Shown here piece by piece: positions 25,402 to 34,103 of a stretch of 64,000 nucleotides of DNA; positions within the stretch are counted from its first letter, which is position 1; the number at the start of each line of letters is the position of its first letter. A program made the position numbers and the translations under genes. The notes beneath the pieces are model-generated. The model saw only the letters and a list, made by a program, of their open reading frames with translations, searched no databases and was not told the origin of the DNA. This DNA is from Lachnocurva sp045579705 (GTDB taxonomy: Bacteria > Bacillota > Clostridia > Lachnospirales > Lachnospiraceae): NCBI GenBank assembly GCA_045579705.1, contig JAZNMP010000019.1, forward strand, positions 84,726 through 148,725, read 5' to 3'.

Positions 25402-25428
25402 CAGGCGCCCGGTAGGGCGCCTGTTTTT
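25402..25428 (+). terminator. Terminator after the AI-2E family gene
   Basis: CAGGCGCCC (25402-25410) pairs perfectly with GGGCGCCTG (25415-25423), loop GGTA, followed by TTTTT. Confidence 0.9.
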
Positions 25429-25498
25429 GGTGTTTGAGGTTTCTTGGGGGATTTTGGAGATTTCGGAATCTTGGGATTTGGGGAATTTGGGGGCAACC

Positions 25499-25806
25499 TA
25501 CGGAAAATTGCACGGTAACTTGATATTTTCCGTATGATGGACAGAGGTAGAAGCTTGTCTGGAGAGGGAGACTACGGAGAATGGAACACTAAGACAAGAT
25601 TTTCCGTATGTTGGACAGAGGTAGAAGTTTGTTGGGAAAGGAAGAATACGGAGAATGGAACATAAAGACAAGATTTTCCGTATGTTGGACAAAGGGAGAA
25701 GTTTGTTTGGAAAGGAAGAATACGGAAAATGGAACATAAAGACAAGAATTTCCGTATGTTAGACAGAGGTAGAAGTTTGTCTGGTGAGGAAGACAATGGA
25801 AAATGA
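25499..25806. repeat. Tandem 74-bp hairpin repeats, left array
   Basis: Units start at 25499, 25573, 25647 and 25721, exactly 74 bp apart, with a decayed fifth start at 25795. Each holds an inverted repeat TACGGARAAT ... ATTTTCCGTA (arms about 18 bases apart), then a purine-rich spacer (GGACAGAGGTAGAAGTTTG). Units differ at a few positions. The 25429-25498 stretch before it is G/T-rich with no gene. The same unit recurs on the other side of the next gene. Confidence 0.9.
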
Positions 25807-25967
25807 AATTCTAAACTATAGCTGACTTCAAATTAATAAATTGACGTAAATACGTCAGTGTCTGAATTCTTGCTTAAGAAACAAGTTAAAACCTTTAAAA
25901 GCGGGTTTTGATGAAATAAAATACGCTTAATTTGAAACTATTTTGTTCATGTGAAAGGGGCGTTCTG

Positions 25968-26852
25968 ATGAAGGTTAGAGGAACAAAATTAGAAACAATT
26001 AAGCACGCTAATAATTTTAAATGGAAATCTGATATGGAGGCGTGTTTTTTTCAGCAAGAATTAAAGAAAAATATTGAGCAGAGGGTCGCGTGGTTGGAGG
26101 CGATTTTGAGTCAATGTAAGATCGACGGCAGTTTGGATGATGAATCTTTGGATGTTTATGTGAGAAATGGTGCGCTGGAGTGTTCGATTATTAAGAAAAA
26201 AGTTGAGGAGGGGCGGATTTATTATTCGAAGCAGTTTGGAAATAAGGCGATGAGTCAGCATATTACTGCGTTGGGTCAGAGAGATTATAACAAAATGATA
26301 CTGGTTCGTACGGAAAGAGAGCTTCGAATGTGGAAAAGTTGCTTACGCAGATGGAAAAGTGTGGAAGAAATCTATGGGAAGATGTCGAAAGGTAGAAAAG
26401 CGTTGGTGAATCCAGTGTATATTCCTGAAGATGAATTCGTGAGCGCCTGGGAAAGTGTTCAATATGAAGGTCTCGGTTTTGCCGATGACGATAGTTCTGA
26501 TTATTACACGGATAAGAACGAGCGTGTTAGATCGAAGAGCGAGCTTTTGATCGCGAACATGCTAAATAAATATGATGTTCCATATAGATATGAATATCCG
26601 ATGGTTTTGGGGTATAAAGTTAGATACCCTGATTTTTATGTTTTAAACAAGAGGACGCGTGAAGAATTCGTGTGGGAACATTTGGGGATGATGGATGATA
26701 GTGCTTACTTGATAAAAAATATGAATAAGCTGAATGAATACTTAAAGGCCGGATTTGTTATGGGAGACAAGCTTTTGTTGACTATGGAAAGTAAAACTGC
26801 TCCTTTGTCGATGAGCGGTGTGAAGTCTTTGATAGAGAAGAAATTGATTTGA
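25968..26852 (+). CDS. Putative PD-(D/E)XK-like nuclease between hairpin repeats
   Basis: 294 residues from ATG 25968, which follows GAAAGGGG; an in-frame upstream start has no ribosome site. The N-terminal half is Lys-rich and helical. The C-terminal part, from about residue 185, reads RSKSELLIANMLNKY, YPDFYVLN and FVWEHLGMMDD, an E-x-D-x-E pattern like restriction-endonuclease-fold proteins. Tandem 74-bp hairpin repeats lie on both sides in the same orientation. A candidate operator TGACGTA-AA-TACGTCA lies at 25842-25857. Function is not known; a role with the repeats is a guess. Confidence 0.6.
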   Translation: MKVRGTKLETIKHANNFKWKSDMEACFFQQELKKNIEQRVAWLEAILSQCKIDGSLDDESLDVYVRNGALECSIIKKKVEEGRIYYSKQFGNKAMSQHITALGQRDYNKMILVRTERELRMWKSCLRRWKSVEEIYGKMSKGRKALVNPVYIPEDEFVSAWESVQYEGLGFADDDSSDYYTDKNERVRSKSELLIANMLNKYDVPYRYEYPMVLGYKVRYPDFYVLNKRTREEFVWEHLGMMDDSAYLIKNMNKLNEYLKAGFVMGDKLLLTMESKTAPLSMSGVKSLIEKKLI

Positions 26853-26856
26853 AAGT

Positions 26857-27007
26857 TTGTTGAGAGAGGTAGAAGCTTGTTTGGAGAGGGAGACTACGGA
26901 AAATGGGACATAAAGCCAAGATTTTCCGTATGTTGGACAGAGGGAGAAGCTTGTCTGGAGAGGAAGAATACGGAAAATGGAATATAAAAACAAGATTTTC
27001 CGTAGTT
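26857..27007. repeat. Tandem 74-bp hairpin repeats, right array
   Basis: Two more units with TACGGA starts at 26895 and 26969, again 74 bp apart, preceded by a partial unit (GTAGAAGCTTG) from about 26857. Same orientation and sequence as the left array, so the nuclease-like gene lies within, or moves with, the array. Confidence 0.9.
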
Positions 27008-27015
27008 TAAAGATA

Positions 27016-27047
27016 AAACCCCTGTCAGCTGCATCTGACAGGGGTTT
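27016..27047. terminator. Bidirectional terminator before scrR
   Basis: A perfect 13-bp stem AAACCCCTGTCAG / CTGACAGGGGTTT (27016-27028, 27035-27047), between the convergent repeat/nuclease region and the LacI-family gene; A-rich left and T-rich right flanks suit both strands. Confidence 0.8.
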
Positions 27048-27066
27048 ATGTTAAATAAAAGTGTTT

Positions 27067-28050
27067 TTATCTCGTCGAATCACGTATTACAGTATCGTAG
27101 GCGAGCTGCATTTCTTTGTTTACGGTGGTGTTTGAGCCAGTGATGCGGTTCATCAGGATGGTTGCGGCTTCGCGGCCGGCTTCTTCGTAGTAGAAGTGGA
27201 CCGTAGTGAGCGAAGGCGTGATGGCTGAGGAGACAGAGCTGTCGCCGAAGCCGGAAACTTGAATTTGGCGCGGGACGGAAATCTTCATGTCGTGCAAACA
27301 TTTGATAGCGCCACAAGCTATCGTATCTGTCGCGCAGAGCAAGGTGTCGATGTCTGGGTGCTCCGCGAGGAGTGCCTTTGTTTCATTGTAACCACTGTCA
27401 ATCGTGAATCCGGAAGTGCGGATTGCGGATGGATCTACTTTGATGCCACCCTCGCGAAGTGCGTCGAGCAGGCCGGTTCTTCGATTTACACCGACTGCGA
27501 TGTCGCGCTCGGAGACCATGATCATGCCGACTTTTTGCGCGGAGCGCGTAATCGCCTTTCCGAGAGAATAGGCGGCGTGGTAGTCGTCGGAGTAGATGCA
27601 AGAAAATCCTTCGAGTTTCTGCGATAGGATGACGACGGGAGTCTTCATCTCGCGGATTAGTGTCTTGTGTTCGGGCGTGAACATCGTACCGAGGAGGATG
27701 ATGCCGTCGACGTGGTTTTCGCTGAAAGTTTTTAGATATTTCAGTTCTTCCTGTTCATCATTGTTCGTGCAGGCGAGCATCAGTTGCATCCCTTCGGCGC
27801 TGAGGACTTCGGAAATTCCGGAGACCATGCGGCTGATTGAGTCGGAGGCAATCTTTGGGATGATGACGCCGACCAGGTTAGTGCGGTGGGAGCGCAGAAG
27901 TTTGGCGGAAACTGATGGAGTGTATCCGGTTTTCTCGATTACCTGCTTGATGCGTTCCTGTTTTTCTTTGCTGACGTAACCGTCGTTTAAATATCTGGAA
28001 ACTGTGGCGCGTGAAACGCCTGCCATTTCTGCAATTTCGTTAATCGTCAT
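27067..28050 (-). CDS. scrR: LacI-family repressor of the sucrose operon
   Basis: 327 residues. N-terminal MTINEIAEMAGVSRATVSRYLNDGYVS helix-turn-helix, hinge helix with AKLLRSHRTN, then the effector domain (LVGVIIPKI, VDGIILLGTM, VSGFGDSSVSSAITPSLTTV). Divergent from the sucrose PTS gene with operator-like palindromes between them, so it most likely represses scrA-scrB-scrK and itself until a fructose or sucrose phosphate appears. Higher GC and different codon use from the AT-rich blocks nearby. Confidence 0.88.
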   Translation of the reverse strand: MTINEIAEMAGVSRATVSRYLNDGYVSKEKQERIKQVIEKTGYTPSVSAKLLRSHRTNLVGVIIPKIASDSISRMVSGISEVLSAEGMQLMLACTNNDEQEELKYLKTFSENHVDGIILLGTMFTPEHKTLIREMKTPVVILSQKLEGFSCIYSDDYHAAYSLGKAITRSAQKVGMIMVSERDIAVGVNRRTGLLDALREGGIKVDPSAIRTSGFTIDSGYNETKALLAEHPDIDTLLCATDTIACGAIKCLHDMKISVPRQIQVSGFGDSSVSSAITPSLTTVHFYYEEAGREAATILMNRITGSNTTVNKEMQLAYDTVIRDSTR

Positions 28051-28117
28051 GTGTAAACTCCTATGTGTCTGGAAATCTAGTATTTAGTAGATCGAATCGC
28101 TTCGGGGCTTGCGAGCT

Positions 28118-28131
28118 GGAAAACGATTCTA
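28118..28131. promoter_or_regulatory. Operator-like site near the scrR start
   Basis: GGAAAACGATTCTA resembles the AACGATT core of the site at 28277-28295 and lies 68 bp upstream of scrR, so it may serve autoregulation or CcpA. Confidence 0.4.
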
Positions 28132-28235
28132 ATTCATTATAACAGTTATCAAAAATATCTGGAATTGATTCCACATAATTTTCCTTTGTACAAATGCAAC
28201 AAAAAGAAAAGCTTGATTTCGTGCAAAAATACAGA

Positions 28236-28264
28236 TTGCCAGATTTGTATATTGAAAATATAAT
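28236..28264 (+). promoter_or_regulatory. scrA promoter
   Basis: TTGCCA (28236-28241), a 17-bp spacer and TATAAT (28259-28264). The start of transcription would fall near 28271, just before the main operator. A 160-base leader follows, without another clear element. Confidence 0.8.
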
Positions 28265-28276
28265 AGGTGTATCAAA

Positions 28277-28295
28277 TGTGAGAACGATTTCACAC
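28277..28295. promoter_or_regulatory. Main ScrR operator
   Basis: TGTGAGAACGATTTCACAC is an imperfect palindrome with the central CG of LacI-family sites, placed just downstream of the scrA promoter where bound repressor would block elongation. Confidence 0.7.
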
Positions 28296-28428
28296 AGACC
28301 GATGAGGCAGCATCGACGAAGAGACTCCGATGAAGAGAGAGTAGAGCAGGTAACCTGCTAACCATCAACAATCAGGTCTGACACGGAAATAAGAGTTGTA
28401 AAGTAATATTTTCACTTAGGAGGGGAAA

Positions 28429-30357
28429 ATGGATTACAAGAAATCAGCAAATGATGTGCTTCAGCACATCGGCGGAAGAGAGAACATCGTTTCCGCAGCA
28501 CATTGTGCGACACGCCTTCGTCTAGTTATCGTAGATAACCAGAAGGTAGACAAAGTAGCTCTCGAAAATGTAGATGGAGTAAAGGGAGTATTCGAGGCAT
28601 CAGGACAGCTCCAGATCATTTTTGGAACAGGTATCGTAAATCATGTATTCGAAGAGTTCGTTTCAGCAGCTGGAATCGAAGCTGGAACAAAGGATGATGT
28701 AAAGGCAGCCGCTGCTCAGAAGCAGAACTGGTTCCTTCGCGGAATTAAGACACTCGGTGATATTTTCGTGCCTATCATCCCAGCTATCGTAGCTTCTGGA
28801 CTTTTGAACGGTATCCTCGGCGGACTTTCAAATGCTTTTCCAAGCATGGCCAACAGTGATATCTACAATATCATCAATTTGTTCGCAGGCGCAGCTCTTT
28901 CAATGCTTCCTATCTTGATTGCTATCTCAGCAGCAAAGAAATTCGGAGCAAATGAATTTCTCGCAGCTGTACTCGGATTTATAATGATCCACCCAAGCCT
29001 CATCAACGCTTGGTCAGTAGCCAGCATGGAAGCAGCCGGTGATAAAATTCCAACATGGGATGTTTGGTTCGGTCTCTACCACATTAATCAGGTAGGTTAC
29101 CAGGGACACGTAATCCCAGTTATCATCTCAATCTTCATCTTGGCTAAGCTTGAGAAATGGTTACACAAACATGTACCAGCTATGCTCGACCTATTCGTTA
29201 CACCACTCGTTTCAGTACTCGTAACAGGTTACCTCACACTTTCTATGATTGGACCTGTATTCGCAGTAGTTGAAGGTTGGGTAGTACAGGGTGCACAGGC
29301 ACTCATCGGACTTCCATTCGGTATCGGAGGAATCCTCGTCGGCGGACTTTACGCATTTACTGTTGTAGCTGGTCTTCACCATATGTACAACATGATCGAG
29401 GCAGAGATGTGCTCACTCGCAACACCTATGAACACATGGATGCCTATCGCAACAGCAGCTAACGTAGCTCAGGGTGCAGCAGCCCTCGCTGTAGCAGCAA
29501 AGACAAAGAACGCAAAGATTAAATCTATGGCAGCACCTGCTTCACTTTCTGCATTCCTCGGAATTACAGAACCAGCAATCTTCGGTGTTAACATCAGATT
29601 TATGAAACCATTCATCGCAGGATGTATCGGTGGTGCAGCCGGCGGATTTGTAGCAGCAGTCAGCGGAGTATATGCAACAGCTTATGGAATCACAGGTCTC
29701 TTCGGATACCTCATCACAACTAAGTTCGTAGTTGCTTACTCACTCATCATGATTGTATCTTTCGCAGTTGCATTCGTAGTATCTTTCGTACTTTACAAAG
29801 ATGAAGTAGTTGCTGAGAACCCAGCTAACGCTGAAAAAAATACTGCAGCTTCAAATGGTGCTACATCAAACGCAGATGCAAATACATGCGCAAATGCAAA
29901 TACAAAGGCTAGCGTTTACAACCCAATCAAAGGTAAGGTTGTAGAGTTAAAGGAAGTTCCAGATAGCACTTTTGCTGAAGGAATCCTCGGAAAGGGATTC
30001 GCAGTAGTTCCTGAAGATGGAAAAGTTGTTGCTCCTGTTTCAGGTGTAATTACAACTCTCTTCCCAACAAAGCATGCTGTAGGTATTTCAGGAGATAATG
30101 GAGTAGAATTACTCGTTCACATCGGTATCAATACAGTAGAGCTCAACGGTGAAGGATTCAAAGCTCATGTAGCTCAGGGTGACAGAGTAAACGCTGGTGA
30201 CTTACTTATGGAATGTGATTTCGCTCTCATCAAAGAGAGAGGATTTGAAACTATCACACCTGTAGTAGTTACAAATACAGATGCTTATTCTGAAGTAACT
30301 CTCAAAGTTACTGGTGAGCAGAATGCTTCTGAAGAAGTTTTAGAACTTAACAAGTAA
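28429..30357 (+). CDS. scrA: Sucrose-specific PTS enzyme IIBCA
   Basis: 642 residues. The order is IIB (residues 1-90, phosphocysteine in AAHCATRLRL), IIC (about 100-455, ten or so membrane helices, GITEPAIFGVN motif), an Ala/Asn/Thr-rich linker, and IIA (about 505-630, active His in LLVHIGINTVEL). It imports sucrose as sucrose 6-phosphate. The fused IIA domain removes dependence on a separate one. AGGAGG precedes the ATG. First gene of the scr operon. Confidence 0.93.
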   Translation: MDYKKSANDVLQHIGGRENIVSAAHCATRLRLVIVDNQKVDKVALENVDGVKGVFEASGQLQIIFGTGIVNHVFEEFVSAAGIEAGTKDDVKAAAAQKQNWFLRGIKTLGDIFVPIIPAIVASGLLNGILGGLSNAFPSMANSDIYNIINLFAGAALSMLPILIAISAAKKFGANEFLAAVLGFIMIHPSLINAWSVASMEAAGDKIPTWDVWFGLYHINQVGYQGHVIPVIISIFILAKLEKWLHKHVPAMLDLFVTPLVSVLVTGYLTLSMIGPVFAVVEGWVVQGAQALIGLPFGIGGILVGGLYAFTVVAGLHHMYNMIEAEMCSLATPMNTWMPIATAANVAQGAAALAVAAKTKNAKIKSMAAPASLSAFLGITEPAIFGVNIRFMKPFIAGCIGGAAGGFVAAVSGVYATAYGITGLFGYLITTKFVVAYSLIMIVSFAVAFVVSFVLYKDEVVAENPANAEKNTAASNGATSNADANTCANANTKASVYNPIKGKVVELKEVPDSTFAEGILGKGFAVVPEDGKVVAPVSGVITTLFPTKHAVGISGDNGVELLVHIGINTVELNGEGFKAHVAQGDRVNAGDLLMECDFALIKERGFETITPVVVTNTDAYSEVTLKVTGEQNASEEVLELNK

Positions 30358-30409
30358 ACATTTTAAACCTAAAAACATTTTAAACCTAATTAAATAGAGA
30401 GGAAGACGT

Positions 30410-31873
30410 ATGCCAGATAGAGATTGGCGTCCGAAATTCCACATTCAGCCACCCACTGGGTGGCTGAACGACCCTAACGGTTCGTGTTTTTTCGGCGGAA
30501 AATACCATATATATTTTCAGTACACACCAGAGAATCCAAACGGGGGAAATAAATCTTGGGGACACTACGAATCATCTGATCTAGCACACTTTACATACGT
30601 TGACACACCACTTAAGCCAGAAGAAGATTTCGACATTAATGGCGTTTACTCAGGAACAGCCTGGGAAGAAAATGGGACACTGGAACTTTACTATACAGGA
30701 AATGTAAAGCATCCAGGGGACTATGACTATATCAATGAAGGTCGCGGACACAACGTGGTTCGTGTAACTACAGAGGACTGTAGAAATTACACAGAGAAAG
30801 AATTGCTCCTGGAGAACTCTGATTATCCAGAGAATCTATCATGCCACGTTCGTGATCCAAAGATCTTTAAATCCGACAAGGATGATAATTACTATATGTT
30901 GCTTGGCGCTAGAACCAGAGATTCCCATGGCGGACTTCTCTTTATGAAGTCTAGTGACAGGCAGACTTGGAAGACGGACTTACTTTTTTGCCCGGAGGGC
31001 TTCGGCTATATGCTAGAGTGCCCGGATTTCTTTACGCTCGACAGAAAAAATGGTCAGACGGGAGTGGTTTCCTTCTGTCCACAGGGGATGGAGAGCGAAG
31101 AGTCTAAATTTCAGAATATCTATCAGTCTGGGTATTGCCTGCTGAACGATGAAATCATCGACAAGGCATGTGATGGCTTGGACGACGAGAACCATGTGTT
31201 GTATAGCACGTTGAAGAACTGTATTACTGTAGAGAATTTTACAGAATGGGATATGGGATTCGACTTCTATGCACCACAGGTTTTTGTCGTTCCTGATGAA
31301 AGACGAATTCTGATTGGATGGGCTGGTGTACCAGATGCCCCATACCAGAATACATTGACTGTTGAGCAGGGATGGCAGCATTGTATGACAGTTTGTAGGG
31401 AACTCAGACTTTCGAATGCGAAGATTTATCAAACTCCAGTTCGTGAGCTGGAGAGGCTAAGGGGACGCGAAATATTTATAGGGAAAGTGGAAGCTGATTC
31501 TGAAATCGCGATGAATGGTTCATCTTGGGACGCGATGATCAGCTTTGAAAAAAATGGGGAGAGTTATAGGAAGATAAATATTAATGATGAACTTACGCTG
31601 TCTGAAGATGAGAAGGGACTCGTCCTCTCTCTGTCAGTAGAATGTGGCGATGGCCGTAGCGTGAGAAGAATCAGCAAAGCTAGACTTAATAATGTGAGAA
31701 TTCTGTGCGATGAGTCTATCGTGGAATTCTATATAAATGATGGGGAGTATGTTATGACATCCCGCTACTACCCATCAGAAAGTTTAGCTATGAAGATAAG
31801 CGTCGAAGGTTGTGCGGCCGAAGTTAGCGCTTATGTTATGAATTCAGGAATAGAAATAGAAAAGAGTAATTAA
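30410..31873 (+). CDS. scrB: Sucrose-6-phosphate hydrolase (GH32)
   Basis: 487 residues. The N-terminal FHIQPPTGWLNDPNG contains the nucleophile Asp; CHVRDPKIF is the RDP motif and MLECPDFF carries the acid/base Glu of the EC motif. A C-terminal beta-sandwich completes the family plan. It splits sucrose 6-phosphate into glucose 6-phosphate and fructose. A short direct repeat (ACATTTTAAACCTA, twice near 30358-30391) separates it from scrA. Confidence 0.94.
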   Translation: MPDRDWRPKFHIQPPTGWLNDPNGSCFFGGKYHIYFQYTPENPNGGNKSWGHYESSDLAHFTYVDTPLKPEEDFDINGVYSGTAWEENGTLELYYTGNVKHPGDYDYINEGRGHNVVRVTTEDCRNYTEKELLLENSDYPENLSCHVRDPKIFKSDKDDNYYMLLGARTRDSHGGLLFMKSSDRQTWKTDLLFCPEGFGYMLECPDFFTLDRKNGQTGVVSFCPQGMESEESKFQNIYQSGYCLLNDEIIDKACDGLDDENHVLYSTLKNCITVENFTEWDMGFDFYAPQVFVVPDERRILIGWAGVPDAPYQNTLTVEQGWQHCMTVCRELRLSNAKIYQTPVRELERLRGREIFIGKVEADSEIAMNGSSWDAMISFEKNGESYRKININDELTLSEDEKGLVLSLSVECGDGRSVRRISKARLNNVRILCDESIVEFYINDGEYVMTSRYYPSESLAMKISVEGCAAEVSAYVMNSGIEIEKSN

Positions 31874-32838
31874 TGAAGAAATTATATGCAATCGGGGAAG
31901 CTTTGATCGATTTTACTCCGGTAGAAACCGGCAAGGGAATTAGTGAAGTGAAGGGGTTTGAGCCACACGTAGGTGGGGCTCCAGCAAATGTACTCGGAGC
32001 ATTTAAGATTCTCGGGGGAGAGTCTGCGATGATCACAAAACTCGGAGCAGATCCTTTTGGGGACAAGATCGAGAATCTCTTCAAGGAATACGGCATTGAC
32101 TGTTCACATGTCCTTAGAACAGAGGAGGCAAACACTTCTCTCGCTTTCGTAGCATTGAAAGAAGAGGGAAACAGAGAGTTTAGCTTCTATAGAAAGCCGG
32201 GAGCCGATATGCTTCTCACAGCAGATGAAATCGATGCGAATTGGTTCAAAGATGCATTCGCGCTTCATTTCTGCTCAGTTTCACTCGGAGACTATCCGAT
32301 GAAGCAGGCGCATATCAAGGCTATCGATGCAGCTAGAGAGCAGGGCGTCGTGATTTCGTTTGATCCGAATCTGAGATTCAACCTGTGGGAAAGCGAAGGG
32401 GCTTTGAAGAAAGCAGTTCTCGAATTCATGCCAAAGGTTGACGTGGTAAAGATCTCTGACGAAGAGCTAGAATTTATCACAGGTGAAACTGATCCTGCTA
32501 TCGCAAAGGATAAGCTCTTTGACGAATACGAGAATCTGAAACTCATCATCTATACAGCAGGAAAAAACGGTCAGCGTGCTTACACTAGAAATGCTGAAAG
32601 TTTTGATAAAGCTATCCAGGTTGATGCGGTAGATACGACTGGAGCTGGTGATGGTTTCATCGGCTCATTCCTATATCAGCTCGCTGAGAAGGAGATGACA
32701 CCGGAGACACTTGGAAATCTTCGTAAGGAAGAGTTAAAGGAAATGCTTAATTTCTCAGGCAGATACGCTGGAATGAGCGTTTTAAAAGCAGGAGGAATTC
32801 AGAGTTATCCAACGAAAGACGAAGTGGATAATTTTTAG
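31873..32838 (+). CDS. scrK: Fructokinase (PfkB family)
   Basis: 321 residues. PfkB signatures are visible: GGAPANVLGAFKILGG near the start and DTTGAGDGFIGSF with the catalytic Asp near residue 255. It phosphorylates the fructose released by ScrB. Start overlaps the scrB stop (TAATGA), indicating translational coupling. Confidence 0.93.
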   Translation: MKKLYAIGEALIDFTPVETGKGISEVKGFEPHVGGAPANVLGAFKILGGESAMITKLGADPFGDKIENLFKEYGIDCSHVLRTEEANTSLAFVALKEEGNREFSFYRKPGADMLLTADEIDANWFKDAFALHFCSVSLGDYPMKQAHIKAIDAAREQGVVISFDPNLRFNLWESEGALKKAVLEFMPKVDVVKISDEELEFITGETDPAIAKDKLFDEYENLKLIIYTAGKNGQRAYTRNAESFDKAIQVDAVDTTGAGDGFIGSFLYQLAEKEMTPETLGNLRKEELKEMLNFSGRYAGMSVLKAGGIQSYPTKDEVDNF

Positions 32839-32843
32839 TAAAA

Positions 32844-32886
32844 GTACTATAATTAACTTTAATAATATAAAGGTGAATTATAGTAC
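32844..32886. repeat. 11-bp inverted repeat after scrK
   Basis: GTACTATAATT (32844-32854) and AATTATAGTAC (32876-32886) match perfectly around a 21-base A/T loop. No T run follows, so it is not a typical terminator; it may be an operator or mRNA hairpin before the GGDEF gene. Confidence 0.5.
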
Positions 32887-32913
32887 ATTGTAATAGAGGG
32901 GTTTTGTAGGGGT

Positions 32914-33951
32914 ATGGAATTTTTCTGTGGAAAAAATCTAGACGAGTCCATGATGACGACCATAAAGCGTGATAACGTAAAGATTATGTTTATTATGTCG
33001 ATTTGTGTCGCTGTAATGGAGCTCGTCTTTTTATGTATTGCATTTTTGTTTGAGAATAGTCCGATTTCGAGCCCTACGAGCGAACGCTCAGTAACGTTTG
33101 GATTCTTTATAAACCTACTGATGGCGGTTGTTACATATAGTATGCGTCGTGCAAAGAATTTCTATATGCTCCCCGCTGCGGGTTTTTTGTATTATGTAAT
33201 TCTGTCTTTCTGGGGAATCCTGGTTTCCTATCGTCATTATATGAAGGGTGAGATGATTATCACTTTCTTCATAGTTCAGTTTGGCTTCGGTTGTTTCATA
33301 ACTATCATGCCGATCATTTCGACTCTCATATACCCGATTTCTTTTATCGTCTTCTATGTATTAATGTATAGCTTTGACAAGGCATCCCATGTTAATGTGG
33401 CAAATTTTTTTGCGTTCGGCATATTTGTGGTAATCGCATCTATCGAGAGATATTCGATCGAAGTGGAGAATATACAACAGCGGGCGGAGATTACGGAGAT
33501 ATTGCGTCATGACGAGCTGACAGGGCTCCTAAATCGTCACGCGTACAGTGAGATGGTTGAGCGTGTTATCGGAAAAAATATCTGCGTCGGCATGAGTGAC
33601 ATCGATAATTTCAAAAACATAAATGACTACTATGGACATATGGTGGGAGATTCTGTGCTGAGAAGTTGCGCTCAGCTACTAGGAAGTACGAAATATGAGA
33701 TGGAATGTTTCAGATACGGCGGCGATGAGTTCCTATTCGTGTTTGAAATGGACGATATAGATTACTTTAGAAAGAAGCTGAGCGAATGGGAAGATAGAGT
33801 TTCGAAAGCCCATATTTCAGAGTTGGATGGAAGCGTTTCTGTTACAGTAGGATGCGCTTCTGGAAAGGTAAATTCGTTTGAAGATCTTAAAAATCTCATA
33901 AAGAGCGCAGATAGTGAATTGTACCAGAATAAAGGCAAGAAGAAAACTTAA
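32914..33951 (+). CDS. Membrane-bound diguanylate cyclase (GGDEF)
   Basis: 345 residues. Six hydrophobic helices fill residues 15-190, then a coiled linker and a GGDEF domain with DELTGLLNRHAYSEM, DIDNFKNINDYYGH and an intact RYGGDEF active site. It makes c-di-GMP from GTP. No RxxD inhibitory site was noticed directly upstream of GGDEF. The ATG follows GTAGGGG closely. One of three c-di-GMP genes within 6 kb. Confidence 0.88.
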   Translation: MEFFCGKNLDESMMTTIKRDNVKIMFIMSICVAVMELVFLCIAFLFENSPISSPTSERSVTFGFFINLLMAVVTYSMRRAKNFYMLPAAGFLYYVILSFWGILVSYRHYMKGEMIITFFIVQFGFGCFITIMPIISTLIYPISFIVFYVLMYSFDKASHVNVANFFAFGIFVVIASIERYSIEVENIQQRAEITEILRHDELTGLLNRHAYSEMVERVIGKNICVGMSDIDNFKNINDYYGHMVGDSVLRSCAQLLGSTKYEMECFRYGGDEFLFVFEMDDIDYFRKKLSEWEDRVSKAHISELDGSVSVTVGCASGKVNSFEDLKNLIKSADSELYQNKGKKKT

Positions 33952-34103
33952 TCTAAATAATGAGGGCTTTGAAAACGATAATTGTTAAAAAAACAGCCTT
34001 TTTTGATGTTTTTCCTTGATTGAAATCGAAAAACATTTATAATTTTATAGAACGTAGGGATTAGAAGGAAAAAAGATACTCCACATTAGGAGGAGGCAAT
34101 ACT

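Noticed and set aside
25441..25498. G-quadruplex element in the G-rich stretch
   Set aside because: G runs are present (GGGG, GGGGG) but spacing and context give no support beyond composition.
25499..25806. CRISPR-like array
   Set aside because: The 74-bp units repeat along their whole length with no unique spacers, and no cas gene is near.
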